Positions 57,446 through 64,000 of a DNA stretch of 64,000 bases are shown here, one piece after another. The notes beneath the pieces were generated by a model. That model was not told where the DNA came from and ran no database searches. It worked only from the letters and a program-made list of their open reading frames with translations. How positions within the stretch are numbered: position 1 is the first letter of the stretch; every line of letters begins with the position of its first letter. Position numbers and translations under genes: made by a program. This DNA is from a virus, in the IMG/VR virus record IMGVR_UViG_3300021425_000008, positions 1-64,000 of that record, one strand, 5' to 3'.

Positions 57446-57637
57446 ATGGCTTTCTACACAACAAAACCATCATTGATTGATCCATCTATCACACTTTATT
57501 ATGCTGGTGGTAATAGATGGTGCGATGTGCCATCTGAAAAAGCGACTTACGCTACAAGAGAAGGTCTTGATCGTAAAGTTGCCAATGAAGATGGTAAGAC
57601 GGGATCATTCAAAACAGCTACAGTGGTAGAAGAATGA
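57446..57637 (+). CDS. hypothetical late protein (63 aa)
   Basis: Beta-rich start (AFYTTKPSLIDPSITLYYAG), then GNRWCDVPSEKATYATREGL. No recognised domain. The ATAAATA upstream points to late expression. ATGA overlap with the next gene, a candidate internal protein, so the two may be produced together. Confidence 0.6.
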   Translation: MAFYTTKPSLIDPSITLYYAGGNRWCDVPSEKATYATREGLDRKVANEDGKTGSFKTATVVEE

Positions 57638-58266
57638 AGACTTTAAGAGAGTTTTTAGAAGCATATGATCCTGAGATTCAAGGTAGATCTCAGATCAAAC
57701 AAACTGGCGACGAAGGTAGGAAAGAGCCTAAAAGAGACACCGCTAGTAGACGTAAGGCTGGTGTAAAACCCAGGGTTAAAGCCGTCGGTGGTGGTAAGAC
57801 TGCGCCAGTCGGAGAGTATAAAACTCGTTCAGACGTAGGATCTACCAAAGCAAGATCCGAGAGAGAACAACAACCTACCAAAGAGAGAGGTAGTAAAGAA
57901 GTCAAGCAATCTTACGCCGATAAAGTTAAGGCTGAGAGAAAGAAAGCCGCTCAAGCCAGAATCGCAGCCAAAAAGGCTGGTGGTGAAGTTAAGAAGACTG
58001 AAACGAAGAAGAATACAGATAAAGAAGCATCTCAACTCCTGAAGAAGAAAGAGACCAAGAAAGTCAATCCTAACTATAAACCTAAAGAAGCATCAGGTTA
58101 TACAAGACAAGAGCGCATGAAGATTACTCGTGCAGGTGAACGTGAACTGAAGAAAGACTTCAAACAACAAGAGACAGATCGCTACAAAAAAGAGACTGGG
58201 CGTAACCCAGATGCTAAAGGTAGAACTAAGATCGTTGCAAGAGTGCATAAGAGGATGTCAACATGA
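57634..58266 (+). CDS. candidate internal capsid protein with capsid-targeting-like N-terminus (210 aa)
   Basis: Begins MKTLREFLEAYDPEIQ, matching the start MKTLREFLSE of the protein at 8189 and the T4 internal-protein signal MKTYQEFIAE (MKT, EF). The rest is extremely basic and low in complexity (KAERKKAAQARIAAKKAGGE; KNTDKEASQLLKKKETKKVN), without hydrophobic core, as expected of a DNA-associated disordered protein. A late promoter precedes the unit. Packaging in the head and injection with DNA is inferred. Confidence 0.6.
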   Translation: MKTLREFLEAYDPEIQGRSQIKQTGDEGRKEPKRDTASRRKAGVKPRVKAVGGGKTAPVGEYKTRSDVGSTKARSEREQQPTKERGSKEVKQSYADKVKAERKKAAQARIAAKKAGGEVKKTETKKNTDKEASQLLKKKETKKVNPNYKPKEASGYTRQERMKITRAGERELKKDFKQQETDRYKKETGRNPDAKGRTKIVARVHKRMST

Positions 58267-58418
58267 CCCAAAAGATGATGAAACTGTTCTCCAATGTGAC
58301 GGAGGCAAGATCATATCTAAGGACAAACAATAGTATGACTGTGGTACAAGCCAAACAATATGTTGACAAACATACTACCATGACTAATGGTAACAAAGTC
58401 TGGGTAGTTCTCCCATAA
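58263..58418 (+). CDS. small protein (51 aa)
   Basis: ATGA overlap with the preceding gene. It reads TQKMMKLFSNVTEARSYLRT, then VVQAKQYVDKHTTMTNGNKV, ending WVVLP: helix, helix, strand. No known family. It ends just before the first copy of the repeated promoter element. Confidence 0.55.
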   Translation: MTQKMMKLFSNVTEARSYLRTNNSMTVVQAKQYVDKHTTMTNGNKVWVVLP

Positions 58419-58422
58419 TAAA

Positions 58423-58453
58423 GTTAGTAACCTTGAAATGTCCACTATAGTAT
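58423..58453 (+). promoter_or_regulatory. repeated early promoter element, copy 1
   Basis: GTTAGTAACC followed by TTGAAATGTCCAC and TATAGTAT (-10, 58446). The next ATG is at 58467. Confidence 0.8.
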
Positions 58454-58466
58454 AAGACTGAGAATT

Positions 58467-59363
58467 ATGGCAATCACACATCTGGACCATCCTGAAGATT
58501 CTGTCCTGACTGGTGATCTATCAGTCCTGGATGTATTGTATGATGAAGCAACCATCTCTATGAAGATGGACGGAATGTCGTTGGTCTGGGGTACCAATCC
58601 TGCCAATGGTAAGTTCTTTTGCTGTACAAAATCCGCATTTAATAAAAAGAAAATCAAACTTTGCTACACCACTGACGACATTTTCACTCACTTTGGTCAT
58701 CAAATTGAAGTTGTAGAGATTCTGTCATATTGTCTCAAGTATCTCCCTCGTACCGAGAACATTTACTGGGGTGATTGGCTTGGTTTCGGTCGTACTGATG
58801 TGATCACTCAGAACACTCTGACTTATGTGTTCCCTGAGGCAATCAGTCAGAAACTTGTCATCGCACCTCACACACAAGTTTTTGTCACTCAGGATGGACT
58901 ATTGTCGAATGCAGTGTGTAAACCACTGACTGAGACCTTTGTTGATACTTCTATCATCAAGTGGGTACAGCCTTGTGTTGATCGTCTGGGTCTAAAGTCT
59001 GATGTTCCTAACATCAACACTGACAAGATCAAGTTCCTGACTAAGAAGGAAGCAGAAAAGGCTAAGACTGCTATCAATGCACTGATCAAATCTGGCCAGA
59101 GTCTGACACCAGGTGATCAACCAAAGTTGATTGACATTCTGGGTTGTCCTTTTCTCACTAACTTGTATCTACTTGTGATTGACATCAAACATGAGATTAT
59201 GGACTCACTGATTGTAAACGACGCACCTGAAGCTTATCTTCCTAATGGTCAACGTTGTGAAGGTGAGGGTTATGTCCTTCACTCTATTGCTCATGGTTCA
59301 GTGAAACTGGTCGATCGTACCGAGTTTGCGTACGCTAACTTCCACAATGGGTACGGTGTTTGA
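58467..59363 (+). CDS. KxDG nucleotidyltransferase-like protein, RNA/DNA ligase superfamily (298 aa)
   Basis: ISMKMDGMSLVWG carries a KxDG motif I (Lys33, Asp35, Gly36). Near the end, EGEGYVLHS could be motif IV and GSVKLVDRTEFAYANF motif V, in the right order. The spacing is unusual, with a long middle part (YWGDWLGFGR; KKEAEKAKTAINALI). Members of this superfamily form a covalent nucleotidyl-lysine and join or cap nucleic acids. Cyanophages commonly carry it as an early gene of unknown role. The C-terminus ends within 10 bp of copy 2 of the promoter. Confidence 0.65.
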   Translation: MAITHLDHPEDSVLTGDLSVLDVLYDEATISMKMDGMSLVWGTNPANGKFFCCTKSAFNKKKIKLCYTTDDIFTHFGHQIEVVEILSYCLKYLPRTENIYWGDWLGFGRTDVITQNTLTYVFPEAISQKLVIAPHTQVFVTQDGLLSNAVCKPLTETFVDTSIIKWVQPCVDRLGLKSDVPNINTDKIKFLTKKEAEKAKTAINALIKSGQSLTPGDQPKLIDILGCPFLTNLYLLVIDIKHEIMDSLIVNDAPEAYLPNGQRCEGEGYVLHSIAHGSVKLVDRTEFAYANFHNGYGV

Positions 59364-59396
59364 GTTAGTAACCTCGAAAGGTCTTCATTATTAGAT
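59364..59396 (+). promoter_or_regulatory. repeated early promoter element, copy 2
   Basis: GTTAGTAACCTCGAAAGGTC then TATTAGAT near 59389. The next ATG is at 59407. Confidence 0.7.
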
Positions 59397-59406
59397 TCGT
59401 ACCGTT

Positions 59407-59997
59407 ATGACTGTTACCACTAAGAAGTTTTTGACTAATCAACTTAAGTTGATCATGTCACTGACTGATGAACAGGTCAATATCTACACTCGCGAGACAA
59501 TGTTCAAGGTTGTGGAAGATCTTTCGGGTGGTATTTGTTGGGCTAGTTCACACAAAATTGATGACACTGGTGCACTTCTGACACCACAAGCATTTCTTAA
59601 ATGGAGTGAACATCCTGAGAAAACTTTGTCTGGTGTGATTGACATGAAGGTCAAAGGTGGACACAGTTTGACTAAAGAACACTTTGGTGGTGTTCGTAGT
59701 GGTTCGAAGTTCATCTTTGCACACCATTATGATAAGTTTGTCGAAGATCGTTCGTATGATCTTATCAACAACTTCTTGACAGATATTGATAAACTGTCTA
59801 AAGTTGTTGTGTCCACTCGTGAAGAGAATGAGGCGTTTGCATTGATTCGTAAACGGTCTCCACAAGACTATAAAGATATTGATATTGATCACCTGATCTA
59901 CGTTGAGAATGTATCAAGGAAGAAGTTTGTTAAATGTGAACACCGTGTCGTAGATTCTGACCTTACTCCATACTTTCCTGAGGTATTGTTGGGGTAA
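59407..59997 (+). CDS. hypothetical early protein (196 aa)
   Basis: Starts TVTTKKFLTNQLKLIMSLTD. It contains VVEDLSGGICWASSHKIDDT and GVIDMKVKGGHSLTKEHFGG. Mixed alpha/beta; one Cys in the middle and one near the end. No recognised catalytic motif. It lies between two early promoter copies and upstream of the SF2 helicase, so it is probably expressed alone as an early gene. Function unknown. Confidence 0.65.
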   Translation: MTVTTKKFLTNQLKLIMSLTDEQVNIYTRETMFKVVEDLSGGICWASSHKIDDTGALLTPQAFLKWSEHPEKTLSGVIDMKVKGGHSLTKEHFGGVRSGSKFIFAHHYDKFVEDRSYDLINNFLTDIDKLSKVVVSTREENEAFALIRKRSPQDYKDIDIDHLIYVENVSRKKFVKCEHRVVDSDLTPYFPEVLLG

Positions 59998-60001
59998 TAC
60001 T

Positions 60002-60032
60002 GTTAGTAACCTCCAAAGATCCACTATATTAC
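60002..60032 (+). promoter_or_regulatory. repeated early promoter element, copy 3
   Basis: GTTAGTAACCTCCAAAGATC then TATATT at 60025. The next ATG, the helicase, is at 60046. Confidence 0.8.
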
Positions 60033-60045
60033 AGGCAACACTTAC

Positions 60046-61224
60046 ATGATCAAACTTCGCCCTCATCAACAGGACGCTGTTTACGCACTTCGTAATAATT
60101 CAATCGGACAAGTTATTGTTCCCACTGGAGGAGGCAAGACGTTGATTGCTATTATGGATGCAGTCAAACGTTTTGAAGTAAATGTTCCTCGGACTATTGT
60201 TGTTGTGGGTCCACGTATTCTGTTGATGGAACAGTTATCATCAGAGTATTTGGAACATATTACAAATGCAAACACTCTTCACGTTCACAGTGGAGAGACA
60301 CAGCATTTCAGTACCACTAAACCTGAACGTATCAAACTGTTTGTTGATATGTGTCAGACTATGCGTGAACATGTCATCATCTTCACCACTTATCATTCTC
60401 TCCATCGTATTCAAGAGAGTGGTATTGATGTAGATACGATTTACTTTGACGAGGCACATAATTCTGTTCAACGTAACTTCTACGGTCCCACTGAGTATTT
60501 CAGTAAGAAGGCAGATCGTTGTTTCTACTTCACCGCGACTCGTAAAACCAGTGTGACTGTGAAGAAACCAGGTATGAACTGGGTTGATACTTATGGTCAA
60601 GTGATTGCACGTGTGTCTGCACCTGACTTGGTACAGAATGGTTACATTCTTCCTCCTAAAGTCAAGGTGATTAAGATGGATAAGGTGGACAAAAAGTCTC
60701 TCACTCCTCACATGGAGGGGAACAATGTTCTCGCATCTATTGATGATATCAACATCAAAAAGATCCTTGTTTGTGTCAAGACCACACGACAGTTGCAGAA
60801 TCTGTTCATGACAGATTTTGCAAAACAACTCAGTGACCGTGGTTATTCTTACCTCTACATCACCTCAAAAACGGGTCCGATTGTTGACGGTCAGAAAGTA
60901 TCTCGTGAAGAGTTCTTCCAAACCCTCAACACTTGGGGCAAAGACAAATCTAAAAAGTTTGTCTGTCTCCACAGAAGTATCCTCAGTGAGGGTATTAACG
61001 TGAGTGAACTCGAAGCTGTTATCTTCCTTCGTAACATGGACAGTATTGAGCTTCTTCAAACTGTCGGACGTGTGATTCGTGTGGGTTCGTCTGCTAAAAC
61101 CTACGGTATGCTCTGCGTGCCAGTCTATAACAACGTTGGAGTTTCCACTGAGAAAGCCCTTCAACGTTGTGTAGATATTGTGTTTGAGAAGGGCGAAATC
61201 CTTGACAGTGTAACTCGGCGATGA
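60046..61224 (+). CDS. SF2 DEAH-box helicase (UvsW-like, 392 aa)
   Basis: Motif I is VPTGGGKTLIA (Gly-Lys-Thr at 30-32) and motif II is DEAH (135-138). Motif III is FTATRKT, and motif VI is LLQTVGRVIRVGSS with the arginine finger region. The N-terminus has the Q-like LRPHQQDAV. UvsW of T4 (about 500 aa) unwinds branched DNA at recombination intermediates. This shorter form is a standard cyanophage early gene. It overlaps the next ORF by four bases. Confidence 0.92.
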   Translation: MIKLRPHQQDAVYALRNNSIGQVIVPTGGGKTLIAIMDAVKRFEVNVPRTIVVVGPRILLMEQLSSEYLEHITNANTLHVHSGETQHFSTTKPERIKLFVDMCQTMREHVIIFTTYHSLHRIQESGIDVDTIYFDEAHNSVQRNFYGPTEYFSKKADRCFYFTATRKTSVTVKKPGMNWVDTYGQVIARVSAPDLVQNGYILPPKVKVIKMDKVDKKSLTPHMEGNNVLASIDDINIKKILVCVKTTRQLQNLFMTDFAKQLSDRGYSYLYITSKTGPIVDGQKVSREEFFQTLNTWGKDKSKKFVCLHRSILSEGINVSELEAVIFLRNMDSIELLQTVGRVIRVGSSAKTYGMLCVPVYNNVGVSTEKALQRCVDIVFEKGEILDSVTRR

Positions 61225-61421
61225 ACTTTACTAAAGCACAACTTATTAATGCACTTGTGGCAGAGTGGGAGTATCTCTGCCACGATGATTATGATCCAGA
61301 AGATCAAACACCCGAAGAATATCGTGAAGATTTGATTGAAATGAGTTTGGAGGAGTTAGTAGAAGAAACCAGTACAGGAGAAGGTTACACTTTGGAAGAA
61401 TATATGGAGAATTGGGGATGA
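61221..61421 (+). CDS. small acidic protein (66 aa)
   Basis: ATGA overlap with the helicase gene. Very acidic helical protein (DPEDQTPEEYREDLIEMSLE). No known family. It might associate with the helicase, since the genes are translationally coupled. The next ORF also overlaps by four bases. Confidence 0.6.
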   Translation: MNFTKAQLINALVAEWEYLCHDDYDPEDQTPEEYREDLIEMSLEELVEETSTGEGYTLEEYMENWG

Positions 61422-61621
61422 ATTACACAAACTCAGCCATTCTTGATTGTAAACCAGGTCCATTACCTATTGTTGTTGGTGATGGATACCTGGCTGCAAT
61501 TCCTATGGGAGGATCACAAACTCAAATGTGTGTGATACACAATGGTGTCCCTGTCAAAGTATGTCGTAACCACAAATCTGCGATGACTTTGATTAACAAA
61601 CTTAAAAAAAGAAAGAGTTAG
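61418..61621 (+). CDS. hypothetical protein (67 aa)
   Basis: ATG 61418 (ATGA overlap) is chosen over an upstream TTG. The body is hydrophobic and Gly-rich (CKPGPLPIVVGDGYLAAIPM), ending in a basic helix (NKLKKRKS). No recognised domain. The repeated promoter copy 4 begins within its last codons. Confidence 0.55.
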   Translation: MNYTNSAILDCKPGPLPIVVGDGYLAAIPMGGSQTQMCVIHNGVPVKVCRNHKSAMTLINKLKKRKS

Positions 61622-61647
61622 TAACCTCGGAATGTCCCCTATAGTGT
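61617..61647 (+). promoter_or_regulatory. repeated early promoter element, copy 4
   Basis: GTTAGTAACCTCGGAATGTC, then TATAGTGT at 61640. The next ATG is at 61702, so the leader is longer than at other copies, about 50 nt. Confidence 0.8.
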
Positions 61648-61701
61648 AGACACCTCTCAGAGCCACCTTAAAGACCCTAGAGCACCACTTTTCTCCTTAT
61701 C

Positions 61702-61902
61702 ATGAACATCGACACCCAACTTCAAACAATTATCGAAAATCTGGAAGATGGCGTAAAAGTGTCATACGAATCACTGAATGATCCTGATCAGGGTTATCCT
61801 TACGCCACTGGCTATTCACGGTCTACGATGCGTCATTGTATCGAAGATCTTCGATATGTTATCGAACAGTACCGTACTATTACTCTGGAGGAAGGAAAAT
61901 GA
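61702..61902 (+). CDS. small early protein (66 aa)
   Basis: NIDTQLQTIIENLEDGVKVS, then YESLNDPDQGYPYATGYSRS and MRHCIEDLRYVIEQY. Two amphipathic helices around an aromatic turn. No known family. It overlaps the next ORF by four bases. Function unknown. Confidence 0.6.
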   Translation: MNIDTQLQTIIENLEDGVKVSYESLNDPDQGYPYATGYSRSTMRHCIEDLRYVIEQYRTITLEEGK

Positions 61903-62147
61903 TTACGGCTCAAACTATTACCGTCAAATACGATTTTGATTGTGATTATATTTGGTCTGATATTTCTGGTCTCATCAATGAGTCTGGTGTCGAGCCTTTG
62001 ACTGTCATTGTTCATAATGATCGGACGATTGACAATGTGGAGATGATATTCTCTAATGTAGATGACGCAGTTCGTGTCACTGAAACTTATCTTGACAGTG
62101 ATGATCCTGCTGACATAATGACGTACGTTGATCCATCTCTTCTATGA
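61899..62147 (+). CDS. hypothetical protein (82 aa)
   Basis: ATG 61899 follows GGAGGAAGG and overlaps the preceding stop. The sequence (ITAQTITVKYDFDCDYIWSD; EPLTVIVHNDRTIDNVEMIF) looks beta-alpha-beta. No known motif. It overlaps the secreted metalloprotease gene by four bases, so the two are probably co-translated. Confidence 0.6.
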   Translation: MITAQTITVKYDFDCDYIWSDISGLINESGVEPLTVIVHNDRTIDNVEMIFSNVDDAVRVTETYLDSDDPADIMTYVDPSLL

Positions 62148-62689
62148 AAAAGATCATTCTTGCCACACTATCAGCACTCAGTCTGATTCCGTTTAATTCA
62201 GTTCATGCCTCAACATTCAAAGATCATGTTAAACTCTGGAAAGTATTGGACCAGATCGGTGTCACAACCGTCGTCAATAATCCCGTCCATTGTTATGATG
62301 CTAAGCCTCAGCTTGATGGTATTTACTTCCCTTATTCTGGATTACTCGTTGTCTGTCAAGACAATAGAAAACCTGGAGAGGGTCAAGTTGAGTGGACAGA
62401 AAACGATCTAGACACACTCAGACATGAAGCACAACATGTAGTCCAAGATTGTGCTAATGGTCCACTATTTGATGGTAAATCTCGGTCAATGTTCGATCAA
62501 GATGAACTCTTAGCATTCATTGGAGCATCAACATGGACCAAGGAAAAGGTCAACGGTTTGTATAAACGACTCGATGATTTAGGCCTGACTGAGAAAGAGA
62601 TCATCATGGAAATTGAGGCCTATGTAGTTGCATCTGGTATTTCTGCCGATGCTATTGCAGACAAACTACTTGAATTCTGTAAGAATTAA
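62144..62689 (+). CDS. secreted zinc metalloprotease-like protein (181 aa)
   Basis: Signal peptide: KKIILATLSALSLIPFNSVHA. The zinc site is LRHEAQHVVQDC (HExxH), and EKEIIMEIEAYVV supplies a candidate third-ligand Glu about 70 residues later. Cysteines occur in pairs. It resembles the protein at 55672 in order of elements, but the two are clearly diverged. It probably acts in the periplasm. Expressed in the early gene region, under promoter copy 4. Confidence 0.75.
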   Translation: MKKIILATLSALSLIPFNSVHASTFKDHVKLWKVLDQIGVTTVVNNPVHCYDAKPQLDGIYFPYSGLLVVCQDNRKPGEGQVEWTENDLDTLRHEAQHVVQDCANGPLFDGKSRSMFDQDELLAFIGASTWTKEKVNGLYKRLDDLGLTEKEIIMEIEAYVVASGISADAIADKLLEFCKN

Positions 62690-62690
62690 A

Positions 62691-62722
62691 GTTAGTAACC
62701 ACCAAACGTCACTATTATTGTA
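62691..62722 (+). promoter_or_regulatory. repeated early promoter element, copy 5
   Basis: GTTAGTAACCACCAAACGTC, then TATTAT near 62713. The next ATG is at 62734. Confidence 0.75.
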
Positions 62723-62733
62723 AGACACACATT

Positions 62734-62943
62734 ATGAACAATTCTTCTCAAATTCTGCGTGAACTTCAGGAACTCCGTAAATCGTGGAGGGCACAAAACT
62801 TCAACTACACTGTCAATCAACAGTCACGATATGATGAGTTGATGATGCTCCGTCGCGCATTTATTGCTAAGTGGCAAGAAGATGGCCTGGTCTGGAAAGG
62901 CCCATCTAACGTTGGCAAAGCTTCTACCGTGACTGCAGAATGA
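62734..62943 (+). CDS. small helical early protein (69 aa)
   Basis: NNSSQILRELQELRKSWRAQ, then a second helix RYDELMMLRRAFIAKWQEDG. It looks like a basic two-helix protein with a possible nucleic-acid-binding face. No named family. It overlaps the next ORF by four bases. Confidence 0.6.
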   Translation: MNNSSQILRELQELRKSWRAQNFNYTVNQQSRYDELMMLRRAFIAKWQEDGLVWKGPSNVGKASTVTAE

Positions 62944-63263
62944 TGAAATTTGATTCTTCTAACACCGAAACATTCACTGTTGATGGTACTGAATTCCAGT
63001 TCAATACTGATCGAGTTCAGTACATCGCTGAAGAACAAATTGATCATTATGAAACACGAGTCAAGCAACTTGCCAAGAGTCTGAAGAAGAAAAAGAACAA
63101 AGAACAGCTGTCAAATGATATTGTTGCTCTCTATCAAGAGTGGAATGTGAAAGATAACGATGAGATTCTTTATCTGTTGTTCTCTAAAGACAATGAAGAC
63201 ATCTTCACCGATGTAACTACAGAGAATGATCTTTATGCCAATCCTGAGGAACCAATTGCATGA
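62940..63263 (+). CDS. hypothetical early protein (107 aa)
   Basis: Beta start (SSNTETFTVDGTEFQFNTDR), then a coiled-coil-like Lys-rich helix (VKQLAKSLKKKKNKEQLSND) and an acidic end. No recognised domain. It overlaps the next tiny ORF by four bases. Confidence 0.6.
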   Translation: MMKFDSSNTETFTVDGTEFQFNTDRVQYIAEEQIDHYETRVKQLAKSLKKKKNKEQLSNDIVALYQEWNVKDNDEILYLLFSKDNEDIFTDVTTENDLYANPEEPIA

Positions 63264-63340
63264 TTGCACTTTTCAAATACTTCTATTATGTTTTTCTTGG
63301 TTGTATTGTGATGATGATCGTCAAACTATTGGCGAATTAA
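63260..63340 (+). CDS. small membrane peptide (26 aa)
   Basis: ATGA overlap with the preceding gene. The sequence is a single hydrophobic helix (ALFKYFYYVFLGCIVMMIVK). It ends one base before promoter copy 6. Too short for sequence-based assignment; a membrane-active early peptide is possible. Confidence 0.4.
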   Translation: MIALFKYFYYVFLGCIVMMIVKLLAN

Positions 63341-63341
63341 A

Positions 63342-63372
63342 GTTAGTAACCTCCAAATGTCCACTTTAGTAT
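63342..63372 (+). promoter_or_regulatory. repeated early promoter element, copy 6
   Basis: GTTAGTAACCTCCAAATGTC, then TTTAGT at 63365. It directly abuts an in-frame ATG at 63371 that therefore cannot be transcribed from it. Confidence 0.8.
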
Positions 63373-63388
63373 GAACAACACTTCCGCT

Positions 63389-63727
63389 ATGAAAACTCAA
63401 ACTAAAGGTGAGTTTCTCTCTGATTGTCTGATTGAAACTCTCAACGACATGTGGAAAGTTAATTCTCTTGAAAACAGTCGTAATTCATATCAACAACTTG
63501 AATGTGAAGTTGGACGCAAATATGTAAAGATCTGGGATTATCTTGTGAGTGATGGTGAGAGAGTCCGTGGACGTTCTTGCTGGATGTTTGTAGATAAGGA
63601 AACTGGTTCCTGCTATAAACCTGCCTCACACAAAGCACCAGCAGTTGGTATCAGGTATCAGATCGAAGATCTTATCGAATCTCCTATGATTTGCGACCCA
63701 TATGGGTCATTCTTGTACCTGAAATAG
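63389..63727 (+). CDS. conserved phage protein with RGRSCWMFVDK motif (112 aa)
   Basis: I place the start at ATG 63389 because ATG 63371 follows the -10 box with no room for a transcript. The sequence has GRKYVKIWDYLVSDGERVRG, then RSCWMFVDKETGSCYKPASH and KAPAVGIRYQIEDL. This pattern is shared by a small protein family in cyanophages and other phages. Beta-rich; function unknown. The next copy of the promoter follows 12 bp after its stop. Confidence 0.65.
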   Translation: MKTQTKGEFLSDCLIETLNDMWKVNSLENSRNSYQQLECEVGRKYVKIWDYLVSDGERVRGRSCWMFVDKETGSCYKPASHKAPAVGIRYQIEDLIESPMICDPYGSFLYLK

Positions 63728-63739
63728 GTTGGAATTAAA

Positions 63740-63770
63740 GTTAGTAACCTCCAAATGTCTCCTATAGTAT
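63740..63770 (+). promoter_or_regulatory. repeated early promoter element, copy 7
   Basis: GTTAGTAACCTCCAAATGTC, then TATAGTAT at 63763. An ATG at 63769 overlaps the -10 box. Confidence 0.8.
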
Positions 63771-63783
63771 GAACAACACTCCA

Positions 63784-64000
63784 ATGACTCTCACCGAACG
63801 AAACCAAAAGCTTTACGACTTGCGTCAGAAACTCGACAAAGCTCGTGCAGAAGTTGCATGGATCGAACAAGAGATCTGGCTTGTTAAGGATCAATACGAT
63901 CGTCAAGATCTTGATCTCTTCCAGGAAATGTTTGGCGAGAAAAACACACTGTGGGATCATCTTGATCGCATGAGTGACACTCCCATGGCCGAAGAAGTCT
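63784..64000 (+). CDS. helical early protein, cut by the window end
   Basis: ATG 63784 is preferred to ATG 63769, which overlaps the -10 box. The visible 72 residues are one long coiled coil (ERNQKLYDLRQKLDKARAEV; LFQEMFGEKNTLWDHLDR). Family not recognised. The reading frame is open to the last base, so the C-terminus is outside the window. Confidence 0.6.
   Translation, partial: MTLTERNQKLYDLRQKLDKARAEVAWIEQEIWLVKDQYDRQDLDLFQEMFGEKNTLWDHLDRMSDTPMAEEV

Overview
The window is part of the genome of a T4-like cyanophage (a marine myovirus, probably of Synechococcus or Prochlorococcus). The evidence is a T4 core set in phage order (gp33, gp59, gp32, gp53, gp48, gp4, gp26, gp51-like, gp27-like and gp5-like hub), together with cyanophage marker genes (phoH, thyX, the talC transaldolase and many small conserved cyanophage ORFs). 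T4-type late promoters (ATAAATA or CTAAATA) precede structural genes, and sigma70-type promoters precede early genes. No photosynthesis gene (psbA, psbD, hli) was recognised here.

Layout. 1-1.5 kb: small ORFs and thyX. 1.5-5.6 kb: phoH, a PD-(D/E)XK nuclease, gp33, gp59, two small ORFs and gp32, with a possible autoregulatory pseudoknot in the gp32 leader. 5.6-9.5 kb, minus strand: gp53, gp48, a small ORF, a possible internal capsid protein and a tail-tube-fold baseplate protein. 9.5-21.6 kb, plus strand: gp4, gp26, gp51-like, two large hydrolase-bearing tail proteins (GH24 lysozyme and M23 peptidase), gp27-like, gp5-like, a beta-helix spike and two tip proteins sharing one C-terminal domain. 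21.6-22.7 kb: an early-type island with small ORFs, tRNA-Leu(UAA) and a candidate small RNA of about 57 nt between a perfect sigma70 promoter and a terminator.

22.7-37.5 kb: very large tail/fibre proteins, three consecutive 2OG-Fe(II) oxygenase-like genes and a histidine-rich gp12-like short fibre. 37.5-52.1 kb: the most unusual part. Two giant repeat proteins, each with 24 repeats arranged as four blocks of six, and a third paralogue with a single repeat are interleaved with a GT-A glycosyltransferase, a GT-B/FkbM methyltransferase fusion, two sulfotransferase-like proteins, 2OG-oxygenase-like proteins and a ParB-like protein. I read this as a fibre/adhesin plus modification cassette.

52.1-58.4 kb: a structural ORF, many tightly overlapping small ORFs, zinc metalloprotease-like proteins, talC and a second possible internal capsid protein. 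58.4-64 kb: early genes (KxDG nucleotidyltransferase, SF2 helicase, secreted metalloprotease, small ORFs) headed by seven copies of one conserved promoter element.

How it works together: early sigma70 promoters would drive takeover and metabolic genes. gp33, with a sigma factor lying outside the window, would then switch transcription to the ATAAATA promoters, many of which are embedded in the stop codon of the upstream gene. Late products build the baseplate, tail and fibres and, in the cassette, may chemically modify those fibres. All functions are inferred from reading motifs and gene order; no database search was run.
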